From contig NC_056034.1 of assembly GCF_004379255.2 (NCBI RefSeq), forward strand, positions 38,980,887-39,044,886: a stretch of 64,000 nucleotides of DNA, given 5' to 3'. Source of the DNA: Salvia splendens. Taxonomy: Eukaryota; Streptophyta; Magnoliopsida; Lamiales; Lamiaceae. This document shows, in pieces, positions 57,292-64,000 of the stretch (the first letter of the stretch is position 1; the number at the start of each line of letters is the position of its first letter). The notes beneath the pieces are model-generated. The model saw only the letters and a list, made by a program, of their open reading frames with translations, was not told where the DNA came from and searched no databases. The translations under genes were made by a program, and so were the position numbers.

Positions 57292-60200
57292 TTTAAAAGA
57301 ATAAATTGTGGAAAAGAAGAATTTCATTCATTCAACTTGTAAATTTAAAAAATTCATCACCCTAGTATTTATAGGGTAAATGAGAATATTCTAGTTCATC
57401 AATAATTGTAAATTGGTACTCTACAATGTTTAGGAACTATGCACCACTTAGGAACTCTCCATAATGAATGTTGGACGGCATATTAATGTTGTCTCTCTTT
57501 CCAACACTTTCCAACACTTCCCTTCAAGTTAAGTAATGGGATCACTCATTCTTAACTTACCCAATACTTCGCGGAAGCTTCTTGAGTCCACAGCCTTGGT
57601 TAGGATATCTGCCAACTGATCTTCAGACTTCACGAAGGGAAGTTCTACTATCTTGGCTTCTATGTTGTCCTTGATGAAGTGCCGATCCACCTCGACATGC
57701 TTCGCCCGATCATGTTGAACTGGGTTCTCAGAAATACTAATTGATGACTTGTTATCGCAGAACAATTTACATGACTTTTGTGAGTCCATGCTCAACTCCG
57801 TCATTAGCTTCTTCAACCACAGGATCTCGGTTAGCCCACTCCTAATCCCTCGAAACTTTGCTTCAGCACTTGACAAGGCTACCACTTTCTGTTTTTTGCT
57901 CCGCTAAGTGACAAGATTCCCTCCTACAAAGGTAAAGTAGCCAGCAGTCGACTTTCTATCATTCGGATTTTCAGCCCAATCAGCATTTGTGAAACCATGA
58001 ATTTCTAGGTGCCTATGTTTTTCGAACATAATCCCATGTCCCGGTGTCCCCTTTAGATATCGAACTATCCTCAGGGCTGCTTCCCAGTGAGCTGCTTGAG
58101 GTGCATGCATGAACTGACTTACCAATCCCACAACATAAGCGATGTCAGGCTTGGTATGGGATAGGTAGATCAACTTCCCAACCAGACGTTGATACCTCGT
58201 TCGGGGAGTTGACTCAGCCCCTTCAACTATCTGCAGACTGTGATTCTGTACCATAGGGGTGTCGGCTGGCTTGCAATCTAACAATCATGTTTCTGCCAAT
58301 AAGTCGAGCACATATTTTCTCTGACTGATGAAGATTCCCTCTCTTGACCTTAATACCTCTATCCCCAAAAAATACTTGAGCAAGCCCAAGTCCTTTATCT
58401 GAAATTCTGCTAACAAATTTTTCCTTAATTGATCAATCTCATCTGCATCATCTCCTGTAAGTATCATATCATCCAAATAAATAATCAAGAATGTAATCTT
58501 CCCTTCTCTCTTCTTCAGGAATAGTTTGTGGTCGGAGTTGCTCTGCTTGTACACATACTTCTTCATCAAATCTCTCAAACCATGCTCTGGGTGACTGTTT
58601 GAGCCCATATAAGGTCTTCTTCAGTTTGCAGACCTTTCCTCCTTCAAACTCCCCTGTGAAGCCGGGTGGCGCCTCCATGTATATAGGTTTTGACAGATCC
58701 CCATGTAGGAATGCATTGGTCACGTCAAATTGGTGTAGTGGTCACTCTCTATTCGCCGCTATAGAAAAGAGAACTTGAATGGTACTCATCTTCGCCACAG
58801 GTGATAATGTTTCAGCATAGTCAACTCCATAAGTTTGGGTGTACCCCTTTGCTACCAACCTCGTCTTATATCGTTCAATCGACCCATCTGGCCTCCTTTT
58901 GATGGTGAATACCCATCGACATTCCACAGTATGGATTCCCTCAGGTTTCAGGCAAACTTCTCATATTTTGTTCTTCTTTAGAGCCTTCATTTCCACCAAC
59001 ATTGCTTCTCTCCAATGGGCGATTTTTATGGCTTCCTCTATTGTTCGAGGGAGCTCTTCTTCTTCATAGAGCGCTGCTGCGAACACCCTCGCCATCTCAC
59101 TCATATTTGCCTTAGCCAGATTTGCCACAGAGTATCGGCTTCTTGAGTTAGTCTTCTCTGGGCTATAACGCTTAGGCGGTACACCACGAGTGCTCCTTGG
59201 AGGGAGTATGTATTGCCCTGTGTCACCGTCGATTTCTGCATCCTCTTCTACACAAGGATTGTTAGGGGTAATAATTGTACTATCTGAGCTAGTTTCAGGA
59301 ATTACCTCAGATATCACTGGAGGAGGACATAATTGCGGTGTAGGCGGCTGAGGAGGCCCTACGGCGGATGTGATCTGCTCGGCGGTGGCACTAGCTTGCT
59401 CTGTTGGTTCCACAATTGAGTTGCCTGACTGTAGCAACACATCCCAACTAAGGGGACTAATGCTATAACTCGGATTCTCCCCCTGACTAGTACAACTCTC
59501 CCCCTGGCCCCGAGTTTGGGTGTGGAAAAAATACTCACATTCCAGGAAGTTACAATTCATGGTTGTTATTATTTTTTTGGAAACAGGATCATAGCAACGA
59601 TATCCCTTTTGATTAGTCCCATATCCCAAAAACACAAACTTAAGCGCACAAGCAGAAAAATTTACTTCTTTCATGTTTGGGAATATGAACATAAACAGAG
59701 CAACCAAAAACTCTAAGCGGAAGTGTGAGGGGTTTGGGAATTTTAGCTAGTGTTGGAAAGTAGCTGCAGGGGTGTTCGCATACCCAAGATTTTAGTAGGA
59801 ATGCGGTTTATTAAATACACGGCAGTAGCTACAGCTTCGGGCCACAAAAAAATTGGGACATTTGAATAAAAAAACAGGGCTCTAGTGACTTCTAAGACCA
59901 GTCTGTTTTTCTGTTCTACAACTCCATTTTGTTCAGGGGTATAAAGGCAAGTTGTTTGATGGACTAGACCTTTACTCCTAAAAAACTCTGTCATTTCTTT
60001 GTTAACAAATTCCCTACCATTATCAGACCGGAGTATCTTAATTTTGGTTTGGAATTATGTTTGAATCAAGGTGAAGAAAATGGTAAATTTTTCAAAAACC
60101 TCACACTTGTTTTTCAAAAAATATATCCAAGTTAACCTAGTGCAACCATTAACAAATATGAGAAAATACTTAAAACCATGGTCACCAATAATAGGCGCTG

Positions 60201-62268
60201 GGCCCACACATCAGCATTCACTAAAGAAAAAATATCCTTAACCCGTGTATCACTGGATTTGAAGGATTGTCTATGGCTTTTTGCCAAAACACAAGATTCA
60301 CAAGAAATGTCTTTAAATCGAAAAAATTTAGGAAAAAGTATTTTAAGATAACCCGAGGATGGATGTCCTAATCTGCGGTGCCACAACCAGGCTTCTCGAT
60401 TAGCAGATCCGTGAGCAAGCACCGCGGTGCCACCTTGTTGAGTAATCTCATCCACGTAGTAGAGGCCTTGACGCTCAGTGTCACGCCCAATTATCATCCT
60501 CGTCCTTATATCCTGTAATACACAGAAATTTGGATGCATTAGCAACGTACAATTAAGCTCTTTAGTCACATGACTAATAGACATGAGTTTATGCGACAAT
60601 TTGGGCACATAAAGGCAGTTGGAGAGTTTTAGGGTTGGTGAGATTTCGATGGTCCCACTCCCACTAACGGCTGTTAACTCCCAATTGGCGGTTTGAATTG
60701 AGCTTTTTGTGGCTTCGTCAAACATGGAAAAATCATCTTTATCATAGGACATCGTATCTGTAGCACCACAGTCAAATATCCACCCACTCTCCTTAGGGTC
60801 GTTTTGTTTTTGGGCCATACACGCAATAGAAATTTTTTCTAGGGGTGCAAATGGGTTCAAGGTCACATATGATATTTCATATAACTTTGGGGTAGATTTT
60901 CGATTTTTCACATGCTTAAGGCTAATTTACACATATTTATTTCTACAGGGGCAGATAGTAAATCAGATGCATGAGGGGGTATAATTTTAACATCACATAA
61001 ATCTGGGGGACCTTGTTGCAAAAAAATTGGAGGATTTGGGCTGTTAAGCCCTAACCCGTTACCTCTGTATGCAGCGCCCCCTTTTCTCTCAGCGAACGCC
61101 GCCTCTCCGATCACCTCCGTCGCCTTCCCACGTCTACCGCCTCCACCATTCCGGGAGTCCCCGTCTACAGTTCTCCCACGAGGATTGGTAGCCTCCCGTC
61201 GGGAATAATCCACCGCCGCCGCTGTCATCCATGCCGATTGCCAATCAACCCTTGACCTTCGTCCGGTATGCTTCTGCTTCCCGCAATGAGAGCACCACAA
61301 TTTTGATTTATCTTGTTTGAATACTCCTCCCTTTCGGTTGGGTCCGGCGGCGCATGTCTGTGGTTATTGGTTGACGTGTTGCTGCTGCTGGGGTTGGTTT
61401 CGGGCAGTGAATCCTAGCCCCTCACCGCCCAATGATGAGTCGTCGCTGGCTGTTCCGGTCGGGGAATCTGAGTTTGCTGCCAGCGACATGATTTTGAGCC
61501 GGGTAGTTTCTCGTTTCACCCGCCCGTATGCGGTCTCGGCTGAGGGCAGGGGATGCTCTTTGAGGATATCACGTCAGATTCCGTCGTATCGTTCGTTCAG
61601 TCCAGTGAGGAACTTGAACAGACGTCTTGTTCCTATGTATCTTCGAAATTGTCCGACTCCTTTGTCACAACAATCAATCGGGTGATCCTCACACCGATCT
61701 ATCTCAATCCAGATCCCATGGAGACGACGCTAGTAAGTTTCGAGTCATTTTTCTCCTTGCACGATCTTACTTGCTCTTTCCTCCAAGTCGTATAACAGGT
61801 ACGGATCAGTGGTGCTTGCAAACGTGACGGACAAGCTTTCCCACAGGGCATGAGTGGTTTGGTGGTGTGCGAAGTCGACGACGATATCAGTTTCGATATT
61901 GTCGATTATCCAAGAGAACACGATCATGTCGGTCTCTTCCCATTCGGTATAGCCTTTCGCCCCTGGTTCCGAAGGCGCAGGTATACCTGTGAGGTGCCGA
62001 AGAGCTCGTCTGCCCACAACGGCTATCCTCATTAGTTTCTGCCAGAGAGGGTAGTTGTTTCCATTAAGTTTGACCGCCTGAGTAACGTTCTTACTCATTC
62101 TCAGTCTTGACTCGTTGTTGTTGTTGGGCTTTTCTTCATCGTCAGAATGATCTGCCATGGCCGAGATTTGGTATTCTCAGGCTGTGATTAATCTTATTCT
62201 GAGCCTTTCTCTGATGGCATGTTAAAAGAATAAATTGTGGAAAAGAAGAATTTCATTCATTCAACTTG
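57292..62268 (-). mobile_element. Decayed Ty1/copia element Copia-4 within the terpene synthase
   Basis: A minus-strand copia of the same family as Copia-2. The 3' LTR is 57292-57516 after the purine tract TTGAAGGGAAG. At the other end only about 49 bp of the 5' LTR survives (62220-62268), followed on the element strand by a TGCCATCAGAG primer site. Both outer ends lack their terminal bases, and no target duplication is present. Internal stops and shifts break every domain. Confidence 0.9.
57529..62158 (-). pseudogene. Copia-4 gag-pol fragments
   Basis: Pieces in element order are gag 62158-61745 (VKLNGNNYPLWQKLMRIAVV), zinc-knuckle region 61300-60908 (MWCSHCGKQKHTG), protease and integrase finger 60911-60132 (FDCGATDTMS, WLWHRRLGHPSS), integrase 59994-59743 (YTPEQNGVVEQKNR), linker 59707-58961, RT 58927-58285 ([45 protein letters not shown] with Leu in place of Val in the YVDD box), and RNase H 58284-57529 (FTNADWAEN, LFCDNKSSI), ending LGKLRMSDPIT. 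At least six interruptions. The catalytic site change and shifts make it inactive. Confidence 0.88.
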
Positions 62269-63388
62269 CAAGCATTCCGCGAATCGAATTCGAAGAGGAG
62301 AATACTGAGGTTCGTGATGGAATGCCATACACCAAAGATGGGCCTCCACCACTCGATCTCTTGCATATGCTAATTTTGATTTCAGATCAAATTTCTTCCA
62401 CAACCTTTTCAAACAATTCAATAATTAATACTAAGTAGTAGTACTATGTAAAATTTCACATATATATGTATAATTTAAAAATAAAAACAACTGTTGCTCA
62501 ATAAAAAATTTGTTATTACCTGGATAGAATATAGAGCTCTTTCCTGTACAGATTCTGCAAAAAATTGAAGTTGACTTTTGCTAGTTTGAGAAGTAGTTGA
62601 TTTTTGGAGTCACCCTTTTCATAAATAGAGATGAAAATCCTTGCATAGACCATTGTATTACTCCTATGAAGAGGGTGCTCCAAAGCTCTCTTCACTTTCT
62701 CTCTAAGAGGTGACTCTAACTCTGCTTCGATACGTCGCATGTAACTGTTTGAGAAAACCTCAGCCTGTTGTAATATTTCTTCGTCGTGAAATCGAACATA
62801 AGCTGCTTCGAACAAGCTTAATACGCCCTCCACGTCGTCGTCTTCCTCTTCAAACATGCCATCTTCATTAACAAACTTGTTGAAAACATCTGCAAGAGAT
62901 GAATTCATCAAAATGTTCATAGCAAACAACAGAGATGAGTTTATGAAACGAAACATACTGCAAGAAATGTGGTGCCGGTGTTGCCTGAGCAGACGAAATC
63001 CAAGTGATGTAGCGAATAAATCGCAATGTTGGAGAACTTGTGCATTGTTGATTTGTTGGAGTATGTGTTCGATTTCTATCTCGAAAAGGTAGGCTAATCC
63101 CAAACGCTCGAGTTTGTCGATCAATATCATTTGATTGAGAGACGTTGTTTCTGCTATTAGCATGCATCTTGCTTTTTGCTTCAATGTTTCGATTGCTTCT
63201 GCATTTTTTTCTTGTTCCTGATAAATTAAGTAAATAATTTATGTTTATATAAATTAAGGCATGCCAAAATAATTTATAACAATCAATTACTGTACAACGT
63301 TTTATTTGCCTATAAATATATATATAAAATTTTATCAATATGTTTCTTCTCACGAATTATTTTTTGTCCCAAACATAATTGTCATACA

Positions 63389-63653
63389 TAGAGATGCCCA
63401 AGGTTTTCGGTTTTGGCGGTTAACCGCGGAACCGTGACTTTTTTCTTGAACTGCTGGCCGGTTCCGGTTCTAAATTTTACGAACCGAAACCGTGCAGGAA
63501 CCACCGGTTCTGGACGGTTCCAAATCGGAACCGTGAAAAACCGTCGGAAACCGGCGGTTCGGAACCGGAACCCTGAAATAGCCTCACGGTTCGGTTCCGG
63601 TTCTACATTTCTCGATACCGGAACCGCCGGTTTACGAACCGTGGGCATGTCTA
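63389..63653. mobile_element. Short GGTTCCGG-family hAT MITE, 265 bp, exact 8-bp TSD
   Basis: Target duplication gtcataca at 63381-63388 and 63654-63661. Ends are tagagatgccc and gggcatgtcta. The whole interior consists of the same ggttccggttc/cggcggtt repeats that form the ends of the larger hAT elements at 1625 and 30588, so it is a deletion derivative of that family. It lies in intron 1 of the terpene synthase pseudogene. Confidence 0.93.
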
Positions 63654-64000
63654 GTCATACATATATACAGTATATTTGAATTTCTAACAAAAACCTAAAT
63701 TCTTAAAAAATGAAAAAAAAAAACATTGAAAATTTATATATTTACAATACAAATAATGCATATAGATATATACCTTGTCGTCAAAAGTGAAGTTAGAGAA
63801 AATATCACCCCAAATGTTTGGAACATGATTCGTCATAGGCGGTGGTCTTACTTCCCTCATATCTACAACATTGTATGTAGCCATTTGATGATTTCTTGCC
63901 GACCTCTCAATCTCTATGATTTGTGAAATCGCAATTTATAGACAATTAAATGGGGTCACAGAAAATTAATGCATTGTGGTCTGTACACGTTACCTCAAAA

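Larger units (their letters stand above)
56502..63884 (-). pseudogene. Terpene synthase (sesquiterpene, TPS-a-like) pseudogene, broken up by Copia-4
   Basis: Recognisable exons of a plant class-I terpene synthase. Exon 1 is 63884-63774 ([17 protein letters not shown]). Exon 2 is 63217-62959 ([29 protein letters not shown]), a short 69-bp intron follows, exon 3 is 62889-62520 ([40 protein letters not shown]). Exon 4 is cut off at 62404-62269 (YARDRVVEAHLW, EPQYSPLRIRFAECL). Exon 5 is 57293-57157 ([18 protein letters not shown]), exon 6 57075-56838 ([19 protein letters not shown]) and exon 7 56739-56502 ([20 protein letters not shown]). The rest of exon 4, including the Mg-binding DDxxD motif, is absent. 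A stop or shift ends exon 6 where the second metal-binding (NSE/DTE) motif should lie, exon 7 has a one-base shift, and the C-terminus is short. It is non-functional. The N-terminus has no plastid transit peptide, as in cytosolic sesquiterpene synthases. Confidence 0.9.

Noticed and set aside
1..64000. CRISPR-like array, operons, ribosome binding sites or bacterial features
   Set aside because: The window is clearly plant nuclear DNA. Tandem repeats found are short duplications, microsatellites or transposon motifs without spacer structure.

Overview
This is about 64 kb of nuclear DNA from a flowering plant, most likely a eudicot. The evidence is plant-type intron-containing genes (thioredoxin h, an ERD2 KDEL receptor, a BEE-type bHLH factor, a terpene synthase), a eukaryotic tRNA-Lys, and a dense load of plant transposons (Ty1/copia, TRIM, hAT, PIF/Harbinger, Stowaway). 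The species cannot be fixed from the sequence. All coordinates and junctions were read by eye.

Layout. 0.7-1.5 kb: thioredoxin h (minus, 3 exons, 117 aa), with a 2.1-kb hAT foldback element 88 bp upstream of its start codon. 4.5-8.2 kb: a complete ERD2 gene (minus, 6 exons, 215 aa) with a young TRIM element in intron 1. 8.7-9.0 kb: an orphan Pro/Gly/Thr-rich exon. 11.0-15.1 kb: a PIF/Harbinger element carrying only a broken SANT gene, a Tourist-like MITE beside it, and a broken Harbinger transposase. 15.4-22.6 kb: Ty1/copia element Copia-1 with TSD, whose gag and pol are separated by one frameshift. 24.4 kb: tRNA-Lys(UUU). 26.0-26.9 kb: a copia 3' end. 28.0-34.9 kb: Copia-2, split inside its integrase by a 1.7-kb hAT element. 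35.4-37.1 kb: a second Harbinger element with an intact 331-aa SANT protein. 37.2-45.0 kb: an AP2/ERF gene with a damaged AP2 domain, split by Copia-3. Copia-3 has lost most of gag and carries a GC-rich armadillo-repeat gene fragment between its LTRs. 46.6-47.7 kb: bHLH gene (6 exons, 216 aa). 48.4 kb: hAT MITE. 50.7-51.2 kb: nested Stowaway MITEs. 51.9-55.3 kb: an unidentified multi-exon gene (minus). 56.5-63.9 kb: a sesquiterpene-synthase-like pseudogene (minus). Copia-4 occupies it and the DDxxD-coding part of exon 4 is missing. A 265-bp hAT MITE sits in its intron 1.

How it fits together. The apparently functional host genes are thioredoxin h, ERD2, tRNA-Lys, the bHLH gene and probably the 52-54 kb gene. 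They have unrelated jobs and no operon-like logic. The rest is nested mobile DNA, and target-site duplications let many boundaries be set to the base. The themes worth following are the GGTTCCGG-rich hAT family with long inverted repeats, Harbinger elements carrying either transposase or SANT gene but not both, a gag-deleted copia with captured host coding sequence, and loss of two host genes (ERF and terpene synthase) associated with retrotransposons.
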